A stretch of DNA of 64,000 bases from Paenibacillus sp. MAEPY2 (GTDB lineage: Bacteria > Bacillota > Bacilli > Paenibacillales > Paenibacillaceae), in the NCBI RefSeq assembly GCF_000499205.1, contig NZ_AWUK01000012.1, positions 239,524-303,523 on the forward strand, read 5' to 3'. Made by a program: the position numbers and the translations under genes. Of this stretch, positions 43,262-51,515 are shown one piece after another; the first letter of the stretch is position 1, and each line of letters begins with the position of its first letter. The notes below the pieces were generated by a model. That model did no database searches. It saw nothing but the letters and a program-made list of their open reading frames with translations, and had not been told where the DNA came from.

Positions 43262-44407
43262 ATGCCTCGTAAAGAACGAATTGCAGAAATTGAGAGTCTG
43301 AGGGGAATTGCTTTTGCAGCAGTCGTCCTTCAGCACTCCATTGCTCATTATTCCCTGGTCCCGGAAGCGGGACTGGAAGACGGCGTGTTGCTCGCAATGC
43401 TGCTGATGCTGTCCAAATTTGCGGTACCCCTGTTTATTTTTATCACAGGCATGGTGCTCTTCTATAACACAGGAGACAAGCTGCACTATGGACGGTTCAT
43501 GCAGAAGCGATTAACCGATGTAATCGTTCCTTATATCACCTGGTCACTGATCTACTTCACACTCGCGCCTCGCGGCTGGAACGGCTTTGGTTGGCAGGAT
43601 ATCCCTGACCTTGGCTTAAAATTAATTACGGGCAAAACGTCCTCGCATTTTTGGTACATTATTATGCTGATTCAGTTTTATCTGTTGTTTCCCCTGTTTT
43701 TGCGAGCAATTCGTTATGTCTATAATCGATATGAGGCGAAGGGGCGTACCATAGCTCTTCTAGTCTCCGGTGTGGTGTACCTTGTGCTCGCAGATCAATT
43801 GAGAAATATCGCCAAGTTGATGGAAGGGCTGAATATTCCGGTGCTGACCGATGCCTTTACAACCTATGCAGACCGTAATTTCCTGTATTTCTTTTTTTAT
43901 TTTGTGCTTGGTGCGGCAGCCGGGCTATCGATCCAACGCTGGAATGAGTGGATTCAGCGTTTACGCTGGGTATATTGGGCTGTGTTTATTATACTTGGAC
44001 TTCGGTTTATATATATGTTAATGCAGGAGTTCCAGAAGCCGGAAGGTATACAGATCACGTTCTATACCGTCAGTCTCATCCGGCCGGATATGATCTTATT
44101 CCTCATTGCATCTATCATGGTGATGTACCAGCTGGCTGGCAAGCTACACAATAACCGAGTAACACGATTGCTGGCGTGGATTGGCGGGGTTTCGTACGGG
44201 GGCTACCTGATGCACATGCTGTTGTTGCGCTTCAGCTACATTCCGGATGAACAGTTTTATGTGGCACTGGGTTTAAACCCCGTAGTGCGTATGATCATCA
44301 CCTGGTTGCTGGCACTTACATTATCCAGTGTGCTCACATGGCTTATCTTCCGCGTAAGCTGGGGCAAGTGGATTGTGGGAAGCGTACCGAAGTCCAGACC
44401 TGATTAA
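43262..44407 (+). CDS. Acyltransferase 3 family membrane protein
   Basis: 381 residues, about ten membrane helices. The N-terminal IAEIESLRGIAFAAVVLQHS carries the R-G...H pattern of acyltransferase 3, whose members O-acetylate sugars or cell-wall polymers. The C-terminal GGVSYGGYLMHMLLL is also characteristic. The acceptor is unknown. AAGAAAGGGGG precedes ATG 43262. Single gene. Confidence 0.88.
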   Translation: MPRKERIAEIESLRGIAFAAVVLQHSIAHYSLVPEAGLEDGVLLAMLLMLSKFAVPLFIFITGMVLFYNTGDKLHYGRFMQKRLTDVIVPYITWSLIYFTLAPRGWNGFGWQDIPDLGLKLITGKTSSHFWYIIMLIQFYLLFPLFLRAIRYVYNRYEAKGRTIALLVSGVVYLVLADQLRNIAKLMEGLNIPVLTDAFTTYADRNFLYFFFYFVLGAAAGLSIQRWNEWIQRLRWVYWAVFIILGLRFIYMLMQEFQKPEGIQITFYTVSLIRPDMILFLIASIMVMYQLAGKLHNNRVTRLLAWIGGVSYGGYLMHMLLLRFSYIPDEQFYVALGLNPVVRMIITWLLALTLSSVLTWLIFRVSWGKWIVGSVPKSRPD

Positions 44408-44515
44408 TAGGTGAATACATCATTATATGAAAAATTCAGAACAGCTTACAGCTTATAGCGATGCGTATCCAAAGATCAGTGCTTACAACATATGATCTTG
44501 CGAGCCTAGCGAAGT

Positions 44516-44652
44516 CATTTAAGTTCTTTAAGTTTCTAAGCTCTATAACTTCTCGTAATTCTCAGGCTCTCTAAGTTTTCTAAGTTCTTTAAGTTTCTAA
44601 TCTCTAAAAGTTCTCAACTTCTCTAAATTCTCGAAGTGCTCTAAAAGTTCTA
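44516..44652. repeat. Degenerate TCTAAGTTC repeat tract
   Basis: About 140 bases made of variants of CTAAGTTC/TTTAAGTTTC. A longer unit, AAGTTCTTTAAGTTTCTAA-CTCT, occurs twice about 64 bases apart. It encodes nothing convincing and lies 300 bases upstream of the Rtp-like gene. Confidence 0.6.
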
Positions 44653-44904
44653 GATGCTCGTCCATTTGCAAAAAAAGAGAGTTGAAGGTCAACAAAAACG
44701 AAGGCAACAATCTGAAAAAAGTGACGCCTTGATCAAGAGGTTAACTTTCGAAATAAATTTTAAAATTTCACTACATGAAAAATTCATAACAGTAAACCCA
44801 ATATCTCGCTCTATCTTACGTTCCTGCACATCCATTCATTCTCTTTCTTGCTCATCTAAGCCCAAGGATTAAAGGAAGAAAGACGGATAAAGATGGCAGA
44901 AGGG

Positions 44905-44930
44905 GAACATAAGTTTTATAATACTAGATA
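44905..44930 (-). promoter_or_regulatory. Candidate Ter-like site upstream of the Rtp-like gene
   Basis: Read on the minus strand it ends TTATAAAACTTATGTTC. This shares TAT, A-C and the closing ATGTTC with the Bacillus Ter core (CTATGTACCAAATGTTC, from memory). It overlaps a TATAAT at 44918-44923 on the plus strand, so bound Rtp would also repress its own gene, as in B. subtilis. The match is partial. Confidence 0.3.
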
Positions 44931-44957
44931 TATAGAGCTGACAGGAGGGGAATGAAC

Positions 44958-45332
44958 GTGGCTTTTATGATTGCGCAGAGGGCATTTATTAAGCTGTATC
45001 TGATTACGATGGTTGAGCAGCACAGGGGATACGGCTATGAAATGCTGGAGGCCATGAAGCAGGAATTCAAAGCCTACGGTTATGTACCACCCCAGAGCGA
45101 GATTTACCGGGCACTGCATGAATTGGTTCAACAGGGTGTCTTTTATCGTACGAAGAAGCTGAAGGGTAGTGATCCCAAAGTCGATTTTCAGGAAATCGTT
45201 TTATATCACTTCACGGATGATGGTGCGGAGAAAGCTGAATTATATAAAAAACAGGTCAAAGCCGATCTTGATCGTTGTCTCGGCATGTTACACAAGGCAG
45301 AAGAGGATAATTACGGAGCGAAAGGAAGATAA
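44958..45332 (+). CDS. rtp: Replication terminator protein (Rtp)-like winged-helix protein
   Basis: About 124 residues. It matches B. subtilis Rtp, as I remember it, throughout: QRAFIKLYLITM (QRAFLKLYMITM), EIYRALHEL (EVYRSLHEL), EIVLYHF (EVVLYQF) and KKQVKADLDRC (KKQLKVELDRC). Rtp dimers bind Ter sites and arrest replication forks from one side. The GTG at 44958 has a 9-base spacing from AGGAGG; the ATG at 44952 is only 3 bases away. It ends 2 bases before the Gfo/Idh gene, so the two are co-transcribed. A PadR-like regulator role remains possible. Confidence 0.78.
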   Translation: MAFMIAQRAFIKLYLITMVEQHRGYGYEMLEAMKQEFKAYGYVPPQSEIYRALHELVQQGVFYRTKKLKGSDPKVDFQEIVLYHFTDDGAEKAELYKKQVKADLDRCLGMLHKAEEDNYGAKGR

Positions 45333-45334
45333 GC

Positions 45335-46342
45335 ATGGACAGACACCTACAATGGGGTGTACTCGGTACATCCACAATCGCGAAAAATGCAGTCATTCCG
45401 GCGATCCAGCAATCCGAACGTGGTGAGGTGCTGGCGATCGCCAGCCGCAGCAAGGAAAAGGCGGAAGCTCTTGCGAATGAACTCGACATTGCCAGAGCGT
45501 ATGGCAGCTACGAAGAACTTATTGCCGACCCGGATATTGAAGCCGTATATATTCCTCTGCCGAACCACATGCACAAGGAGTGGACCATCAAGGCTGCTCA
45601 GGCTGGAAAGCATGTATTATGTGAGAAACCGGCTGCCCTGAATGCGAATGAAGCAGCGGAAATGATTGAGGCATGCCAACAGCATGGCGTTCTTTTTGCA
45701 GAAGCGATCATGTATCGATATCATCCCAAGCATAGACGTGTGCAAGAGATTATAGCCAGCGGGGAGATTGGTACTGTCAGAGCCCTCCATGGCAATTTCA
45801 CCTGTAATACCGCTGATGACAAAGACAATGTTAGGTTCAAACGTGAGATGGGCGGAGGATCATTATTTGATCTTGGCGTATATCCAATCTCGGCAGCCCG
45901 CATGTATCTGGGGCAGGAACCGGAAGCCGTAACGGTGCATGCTTTATTCTCGGCAGAGCATGATGGCGTTGATATGATGGCGTCGGGACTGGTGGAATTT
46001 CCGAATTCGGTAGCGTTAACCTTTGACTGCGGCATGTGGGCCTCCGGCCGAGCTGAAATGGAGATTCTCGGTACCGATGGACGGATTGAACTGCCTAAGG
46101 TGTTCGGCTGGGAGAACAGTGATATTCCACCACAGATTATCGTGCATACAGATTCTGTAAGCCGTGAGGAACGTGTATCGGTATCCAACTCTTATGTTTT
46201 ACAGGTGGAAACCTTTGCAGCCGCGGTTCTTGAAGGAGAAGCATTGCCGTTCAGTCCGCAAAATACCATTCAGAATATGCGTGTCATTGATGCGTGTCTG
46301 GAATCGGCACGAACTCGTCAACGGGTGCAATTGATTGATTAA
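45335..46342 (+). CDS. Gfo/Idh/MocA family oxidoreductase
   Basis: 335 residues. The NAD(P) Rossmann start is LQWGVLGTSTIAKNAVIPAI, with AVYIPLPNHMHKEWTIKAA and the catalytic-Lys motif VLCEKPAALNANEA. The C-terminal domain has GGGSLFDLGVYPISAARMYL. The sugar substrate is unknown. GAAAGGAAGATAAGC precedes the ATG. Its 2-base gap to the Rtp-like gene is curious, because the functions look unrelated. Confidence 0.88.
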   Translation: MDRHLQWGVLGTSTIAKNAVIPAIQQSERGEVLAIASRSKEKAEALANELDIARAYGSYEELIADPDIEAVYIPLPNHMHKEWTIKAAQAGKHVLCEKPAALNANEAAEMIEACQQHGVLFAEAIMYRYHPKHRRVQEIIASGEIGTVRALHGNFTCNTADDKDNVRFKREMGGGSLFDLGVYPISAARMYLGQEPEAVTVHALFSAEHDGVDMMASGLVEFPNSVALTFDCGMWASGRAEMEILGTDGRIELPKVFGWENSDIPPQIIVHTDSVSREERVSVSNSYVLQVETFAAAVLEGEALPFSPQNTIQNMRVIDACLESARTRQRVQLID

Positions 46343-46408
46343 AGCTGGAACTAACATGATATCGCGTGATAGAACGTGATAGAAAATGATAAACATGATC
46401 GAAATAGT

Positions 46409-46439
46409 AGACTCCATCCTCCGGGATGTGAGTCTTTTT
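46409..46439 (+). terminator. Terminator after the Gfo/Idh gene
   Basis: AGACTCCATCC and GGATGTGAGTCT pair with one bulge, followed by TTTTT. Confidence 0.72.
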
Positions 46440-46643
46440 GCTGTATCTTAATGTCATATTTATGTATATTTACAAAAATAAACTTTAAATTTGATATTTC
46501 CTCCAAAATGATGTGATATAAATAGTAAATAGATGGATTGTTCACTATAATCTAGCAGAACGCACATCCTGATAGATTTCACATCTCATATCAATTACAT
46601 AGTGGCAACGTTCATCCATTTTAATCATTGGGAGGCTGAATTT

Positions 46644-47084
46644 ATGAAAAAGTTTTTGTCCACAGCTCTGCTCGCAGTTATGTTAACGATTGTCTTCTTC
46701 ACGGGTTCACAGATCACTCCGGTTGGGCAGCAGAAGGCTTCTGCTGCAACATGTACCATCATCAAAACGTTCACTGGTGTGGCCAACTATCTGAGCGCCA
46801 ACGGCAAACTGCCATGCAACTACATTACCAAGGCGCAGGCAACGGCACTGGGTTGGGTATCGTCCCAAGGTAATCTCGCTACGGTTGCTCCAGGGAAAAG
46901 TATCGGTGGAGACGTGTTCAGCAACCGGGAAGGCTTGCTTCCAGCAGCAAGTGGACGAACTTGGCGTGAAGCGGATATCAACTATACTTCCGGCTTTCGT
47001 AATTCTGACCGCATTCTATATTCCAATGATGGCTTGATCTACAAAACGACAGACCACTATGCATCCTTTACTCGCTTGAAATAA
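46644..47084 (+). CDS. Secreted barnase-family ribonuclease
   Basis: Extracellular guanyl-preferring RNase. 146 residues: a signal peptide (KKFLSTALLAVMLTIVFFTG, cleavage probably after KASA) and a mature domain almost barnase-like, with YITKAQATALGWV, PGKSIGGDVFSNREG and GRTWREADINYTSGFRNSDR. The catalytic Glu, Arg and His (TTDHY) are present. Two Cys (in ATCTIIK and KLPCNY), absent from barnase, could form a disulfide. GGGAGG precedes ATG 46644. The barstar-like inhibitor gene follows after 17 bases. Confidence 0.95.
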   Translation: MKKFLSTALLAVMLTIVFFTGSQITPVGQQKASAATCTIIKTFTGVANYLSANGKLPCNYITKAQATALGWVSSQGNLATVAPGKSIGGDVFSNREGLLPAASGRTWREADINYTSGFRNSDRILYSNDGLIYKTTDHYASFTRLK

Positions 47085-47101
47085 GGAAGGACAACACAGA
47101 C

Positions 47102-47377
47102 ATGAAGAGGGTCATACTGAACGGTGAGGAATTTTCCAGCACGGCAGAGCTGCATGAGCTATTGAAGCAAAAGCTCGAACTGCCAGACTTTTACGGTGCG
47201 AATCTCGACGCCTTGTGGGACTGCCTTACAGGCATGATTGAGCTGCCGCTTGAATTAACCTGGACAAACTACCAGATTAGCAAGGAAAGACTGGGGAATG
47301 AGGCAGAGAAGGTATATCAGCTGATGTTTGAGGCGGAAGAAGAGGGTATTGGATTCCAATTGAAGACTGAGGACTAG
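47102..47377 (+). CDS. Barstar-family RNase inhibitor
   Basis: Intracellular inhibitor that protects the cell from the barnase-like RNase. 91 residues: MKRVILNGEEFSSTAELHEL, LPDFYGANLDALWDCLTGM and EAEEEGIGFQLK closely match barstar, including the Tyr-Gly and Asn-Leu-Asp-Ala-Leu-Trp-Asp contact region. It is only 17 bases after the RNase stop and is followed by a terminator, so the pair is one operon. Confidence 0.95.
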   Translation: MKRVILNGEEFSSTAELHELLKQKLELPDFYGANLDALWDCLTGMIELPLELTWTNYQISKERLGNEAEKVYQLMFEAEEEGIGFQLKTED

Positions 47378-47414
47378 TATATGGATCATAGTTGCAAATT
47401 TGAGTACAAAGTGA

Positions 47415-47438
47415 ACAGACCCTGGGGTCTGTTTTTTT
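47415..47438 (+). terminator. Terminator of the barnase-barstar operon
   Basis: ACAGACC and GGTCTGT, CTGG loop, seven T. Confidence 0.8.
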
Positions 47439-47496
47439 GTATTTTGTGGAAATGACTCGTTAAGTAACCGTAAAAAAAGAAGGCATAAACTCATCG

Positions 47497-47574
47497 TTAA
47501 AAATATTTTCACGAAAGGGTTGATTTTCGCATATCATACGTTAAAATAAAATTAACATTAAAAATATTTTCACG
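47497..47574 (+). promoter_or_regulatory. Paired operator-like direct repeats before the MFS gene
   Basis: TTAAAAATATTTTCACG occurs exactly at 47497-47513 and again at 47558-47574, 61 bases apart (close to six helical turns). The core AAAATATTTT is palindromic. The second copy ends 6 bases before the ribosome binding region. This is a plausible binding site for the ArsR-type regulator encoded downstream of the transporter. Confidence 0.65.
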
Positions 47575-47592
47575 TTGAAGGGCGGAGTAATC

Positions 47593-48879
47593 ATGAGTGA
47601 AGGTACAGTCGCACAAAAGCAGGGGATCGGGGAATTAATTCGGATCAGGCCTTATATGCAATTTATGCTGAGCAAGATTGTTTCCAGATTTGGGGATTCG
47701 ATTGATTCCATTGCCTATAGCTGGATGGTGTACATTCTCACAGGTTCAAAGCTGCTGATGGGAACACTGCTGGCTGTCAATTTTTTGCCGAGTATCTTTC
47801 TGGGGCTATTTGTCGGCGCGCTGGTGGATCGCATGTCGCCCAAAAAGGTGATTGTACTGACGAATACGGGTCGAGGATTATTTGTTGGCATTACAGCCCT
47901 TTTGTTCGGTCTGGGTGAGCTTCAAGTCTGGCATCTGTTCGTCATCACCATTCTGAATTCCCTTCTGGAGTGTTTCGCGTCACCAGCCGAGGTATCCAGC
48001 GTACCGCGATTGCTTCCCAAATCAATGCTGCTGTCCGGTAATGCCATGGCCTCATCTGCAACCCGGGTTGCTGAACTCGCAGGGCTTGCAGTGGCGGGTA
48101 CGTTAATTGCAGCGGCAGGGATCACGTGGACGATTTTGATTGATGCTGTTTTGTTTGCCTTGAGTGCACTTCTGATGAGCCGTGTGGGTTACCCGAAAGC
48201 TTCAACATCATCTAACAATGAAAATAAATTATTCAATTCATCTGATTCTCCTCCAGCACGAAAAAGCATATTCTCTGAAATGACGGAAGCCTTTCATTTT
48301 ATGCGTAAACATGTGTTATTGCTGATCGTCTCGATTCTGTTTGCCTTTGTTAACTTCTGTCTGATGCCATTCAATGTTCTTCGCACGCCATATGTCATTG
48401 AAACGTTGCACGCCGGAGCGGGAGGATTAAGTCTGCTCAGTGGGCTGATTGTGGGAGGCATGGTGCTTAGCGGCTTATGGCTGTCTCACAGAGGGTCAAA
48501 TTACCGTAAAAGTGTGCTGGTCATTGTCGGGATTGTCATGTTGGGGCTCAGTTATGCCATGACTGCACTCCCCGCTTACATGACGTCCTATCAGCTGCCT
48601 GTTGCTGCTTTCTTTTGTCTGATGATGGGCATGGGAATTCCGCTCGCCACGACACCCCTTGCGTCCTATCTCATGGAAGTTACGCCTTCCGAGATGCTTG
48701 GCAGGGTATATGCCCTTCAAAGTATGCTCGTCGTGAGTGTTGCTCCACTAGGGAGCTTGATTTCAGGAGCTCTTGCAGATTGGGTAGCATTACCGATTCT
48801 GTTTATCGTCTTTGGAGTTTTGCTTGCCATGTCAGCTGCTTTAGTGCTTTTGAGCAAGACTTTTCGTACCGTTCTATAA
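47593..48879 (+). CDS. MFS transporter
   Basis: 428 residues, about twelve membrane helices. MFS loop motif: GALVDRMSPKKVIVLTN between helices 2 and 3. A 35-residue polar insert lies between helices 6 and 7. It resembles MFS exporters of the MdfA/enterobactin-exporter type; the substrate is unknown. GGCGGAG at 47581 supports ATG 47593; the TTG at 47575 is less likely. A regulator gene follows it. Confidence 0.87.
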   Translation: MSEGTVAQKQGIGELIRIRPYMQFMLSKIVSRFGDSIDSIAYSWMVYILTGSKLLMGTLLAVNFLPSIFLGLFVGALVDRMSPKKVIVLTNTGRGLFVGITALLFGLGELQVWHLFVITILNSLLECFASPAEVSSVPRLLPKSMLLSGNAMASSATRVAELAGLAVAGTLIAAAGITWTILIDAVLFALSALLMSRVGYPKASTSSNNENKLFNSSDSPPARKSIFSEMTEAFHFMRKHVLLLIVSILFAFVNFCLMPFNVLRTPYVIETLHAGAGGLSLLSGLIVGGMVLSGLWLSHRGSNYRKSVLVIVGIVMLGLSYAMTALPAYMTSYQLPVAAFFCLMMGMGIPLATTPLASYLMEVTPSEMLGRVYALQSMLVVSVAPLGSLISGALADWVALPILFIVFGVLLAMSAALVLLSKTFRTVL

Positions 48880-48914
48880 TATGGCTTCCTGAATTTTGTG
48901 ATCTCCAGCCTGTT

Positions 48915-48944
48915 TTGACCGAAACCCTGTTCGGACGGTATAAT
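48915..48944 (+). promoter_or_regulatory. Promoter of the ArsR-type regulator
   Basis: -35 TTGACC (48915-48920), 18-base spacer, -10 TATAAT (48939-48944). Confidence 0.68.
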
Positions 48945-48989
48945 ATACACATGATGGGCAACAGGTACCCCGGAAATGAGGATACAGGT

Positions 48990-49673
48990 ATGCAGCGCAA
49001 AGTACTTTCAACAATTGAAGAAATCAAGGTCTACTCCGATCCGTATCGGATACAGATCATGAATATGTTTAATAGACAGGGCAGACCCTCTACGGTCAAA
49101 GAGATCGCGGACCAGATGGGCGAAGTACCAGCCAAGGTACATTATCATGTGAAAAAACTGGAGAAAATCGGTCTGCTCACCATCGTATCCACTCGTGAAA
49201 TTAATGGAATTATTGCCAAATATTACGATCCCTTCAAGGGAGAAATCCAGCTTCGTAACGAAGATGAAGAGAATTCACCTTTGAAGGAGGTATTTCGCTC
49301 CGAAACCTTCAAATTGTTAAATGAAATGTATGAGCAGAGCCGTCGGCGATTTATGAATCAGGCGGAAAACGGGGACCGCATGTTCATCTCGGATATGACG
49401 TTGTATGCTAGCCGGGAAGAAGTAGAGCAGCTGTACAACGATATTACGAAGATATGTGAACCCTATTTAACGAAAGGCAGGCATAATGCGGACCAGGAGG
49501 TCTTTTATTTATTCAGTTCCCTATCGAAAGATACGGTGAGTAAGCCAGCTTCGGAAACCGATGGGAAATTGAAAAAGAAGGCTTCATCCGATAAGGGCAA
49601 GTCTGCTGCCAAAACGTTAAGAACTGCTAAAAAGCGGGATGAATCCTCGTCTGGTGGTCAGTCGGAAGAGTAA
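48990..49673 (+). CDS. ArsR-type winged-helix regulator
   Basis: About 227 residues. The HTH reads VYSDPYRIQIMNMFNRQGRP, VKEIADQMGEVPAKVHYHVK, then KLEKIGLL. A helical C-terminal domain follows, with a long basic, Ser-rich tail after residue 185 (KKKASSDKGKSAAKTL). The promoter at 48915-48944 puts the start point near 48951, so ATG 48951 would be leaderless and ATG 48990, after GAGG, is preferred. It probably regulates the upstream MFS gene. Confidence 0.82.
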   Translation: MQRKVLSTIEEIKVYSDPYRIQIMNMFNRQGRPSTVKEIADQMGEVPAKVHYHVKKLEKIGLLTIVSTREINGIIAKYYDPFKGEIQLRNEDEENSPLKEVFRSETFKLLNEMYEQSRRRFMNQAENGDRMFISDMTLYASREEVEQLYNDITKICEPYLTKGRHNADQEVFYLFSSLSKDTVSKPASETDGKLKKKASSDKGKSAAKTLRTAKKRDESSSGGQSEE

Positions 49674-49735
49674 CCGGAGCATATTTCATCGCTATATTGA
49701 CGTTTTAACTGTATAAAGATGATATGCTGGACCAA

Positions 49736-49762
49736 GAAAAAAGCCGCCATTGGCGGCTTTTT
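49736..49762 (+). terminator. Terminator after the regulator gene
   Basis: AAAAAGCCGCC and GGCGGCTTTTT around a short ATT loop. Confidence 0.78.
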
Positions 49763-49831
49763 CATGCGCAATTTGGCATGATGGAACACATGTATCTATT
49801 TTTGCGTAAACGACTTTAATTCGTTCATAAA

Positions 49832-50398
49832 CTACATGTTTTCATCATAGTCTTTTACGTCACGTTTGGCTGCTGTTGCGGGAGAGTTCGATGTGCCATA
49901 TTCCTCGACGGCTTCCCAGGCGTCAGCGTTATCGAACTTGCCAGCATTGCGCTGTCTTACTTCTCCGGCACCACTCGGCGGCATCGTCATAACTTCCTCT
50001 TCAACAGGCCGTTCGTTGCTTAACTCGCGGTTAGGCGTATCATCGATACAGTAGGCTGTGTAAGGGATCGCTTCAAGTCGTTCAAAGGGAATATCCTTAC
50101 CACAGGTCACACATGAGCCATACGTTCCTTGTTCAATTCGCTCCAAGGCTTCATTAACCTGATTGAACTCGTCGGTTAACGTATCATCGATCGCCAAGTC
50201 ACGGCTTCGCTCAAACGTCTCTGTACCGGCATCCGCCGGGTGATTATCGTATGATGACAGCTCGCCTGTTGAATCTTTCAGGGATTCGGCTGGAGCACCG
50301 TCTTCCATGCTGGATTCAAAATGGCGCTGTAGGTTTTCACGTTGTTCCAAAAGAGCGTTTTTCAGCTGTTGAAGTTGATCTTTGGTTAATGTACTCAT
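49832..50398 (-). CDS. YteA-family DksA/TraR-like protein
   Basis: 188 residues. The N-terminal coiled coil (STLTKDQLQQLKNALLEQRE) is followed by TDEFNQVNEALERIEQGTYG and a partial zinc finger CVTCGKDIPFERL...YCID, in which only three Cys remain (the fourth is replaced). YteA proteins are sporulation-associated and of unknown function. AAAGGAG lies about 10 bases before ATG 50398. Confidence 0.87.
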   Translation of the reverse strand: MSTLTKDQLQQLKNALLEQRENLQRHFESSMEDGAPAESLKDSTGELSSYDNHPADAGTETFERSRDLAIDDTLTDEFNQVNEALERIEQGTYGSCVTCGKDIPFERLEAIPYTAYCIDDTPNRELSNERPVEEEVMTMPPSGAGEVRQRNAGKFDNADAWEAVEEYGTSNSPATAAKRDVKDYDENM

Positions 50399-50604
50399 AA
50401 GGACATGCTCCTTTCCCGCAATGGGGTTGTAGTCAGTCCTTACCCGAATTTCATAAGAAGCAATCAGTTTCGTGTGGAAAGAGGGGCGTTGGATTTTATA
50501 TCTGGCGGATAATGTGTTATAAAAAATAGAGAGAGAAAATGCGGCGGTATCGAAGGTCTACTTGATGCATACCGCGGCGCGTTTGATAATGGAGGGTTGT
50601 CAAT

Positions 50605-50982
50605 ATGGATGAGCATATGAAACGAAGATTGGACAAACAAAGACAATTGTTCAAACAATTGGGCGTGCAGCTCGACGCTTTATCGATTCATGAAAAACAA
50701 TTCAATTATAAACTTCGTGGTTATGATCCGGATGAGGTGGATGCCTATCTTGATTTGGTTATTAAAGATTACGAACGTTTCTATGCCAATATAGCGGATC
50801 TGATGGACAAGTGGCAAGAGCAGCAGTTAACGATTCGGGATCTGAAGTCATCTGCGAAGCCAGTGGAAGATCCAACGAAGATTGATCGCAAACAACTGGA
50901 TGATATTGTGAAACAACTGGAATACAGCGTTCGGCAATTAAAAATCAGGGCACGCCCTGAACAGGACCTGTTCTCCGAGTAA
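50605..50982 (+). CDS. DivIVA-domain protein
   Basis: 125 residues. LRGYDPDEVDAYLDLVIKDY is the DivIVA/GpsB membrane-associating segment, here preceded by 30 extra residues and followed by a coiled coil. Cell-division or polar scaffold functions are typical of the family. GGAGGG precedes the ATG. A hairpin around GCGGTAT/ATACCGC (50543-50575) lies in its leader. Confidence 0.82.
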   Translation: MDEHMKRRLDKQRQLFKQLGVQLDALSIHEKQFNYKLRGYDPDEVDAYLDLVIKDYERFYANIADLMDKWQEQQLTIRDLKSSAKPVEDPTKIDRKQLDDIVKQLEYSVRQLKIRARPEQDLFSE

Positions 50983-51044
50983 ACCTGCACATCCGGGATG
51001 ATATAAAATCAGCATTTTAATGCTCAACTAAAAGGTGGTTAATC

Positions 51045-51479
51045 ATGAGTACTCATTTTTCGGTCAGTGTGCATTGTTTGTTGTTGTTGTCTTTCAGCGC
51101 GCCTGAACGAATCACTTCGGCACTGATTGCAGGTAGCGTGAATACCAACCCTGTTGTGGTCAGACGTATTCTGGGCGGGCTCAAAAAGGCAGGACTGGTA
51201 GACTCCTCACCGGGAACAAGAGGATTCTATCTCGCCAAGCCTTCAAGCGAAATCACATTAGCTATGATCTATCAGGCTGCCAAGGATGAAGGCCCATTGT
51301 TTCCGATTCACGGTAACTGCAATCCAAATTGCGATGTCGGCCTTCGTATTGATAGCCTTCTGACCAATCTGTACCAGGTTGCCGAAGCTAAAGTGGAACA
51401 ATTCTTCGCATCCATTACCCTTGAAGATATGGAGCGTTCCTGTTCCCAGATGGAAGTTCTTCCAACACATGTTGAATAA
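51045..51479 (+). CDS. Rrf2-family transcriptional regulator (YwnA-like)
   Basis: 144 residues. The winged helix reads MSTHFSVSVHCLLLLSFSAP, then NPVVVRRILGGLKKAGLVDS and RGFYLAKPSSEITL. Only two clustered Cys (CNPNC) are present, unlike the three of Fe-S IscR, so it is probably thiol- or ligand-sensing like YwnA. AAAGGTGG precedes ATG 51045. It lies 36 bases upstream of the phosphoesterase gene, likely one operon. Confidence 0.87.
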   Translation: MSTHFSVSVHCLLLLSFSAPERITSALIAGSVNTNPVVVRRILGGLKKAGLVDSSPGTRGFYLAKPSSEITLAMIYQAAKDEGPLFPIHGNCNPNCDVGLRIDSLLTNLYQVAEAKVEQFFASITLEDMERSCSQMEVLPTHVE

Positions 51480-51515
51480 AGCGTAATGTAAGGGAAAGGG
51501 AAGGTGTGCTGTACT

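Noticed and set aside
44654..44872. Open frame of 72 codons before the Rtp-like gene
   Set aside because: No ribosome binding site and low-complexity content continuing from the repeat tract.
44952..45332. Annotation as a plain PadR-family regulator
   Set aside because: Length and several blocks match Rtp more closely than PadR, although the folds are related; kept as an alternative in the entry.
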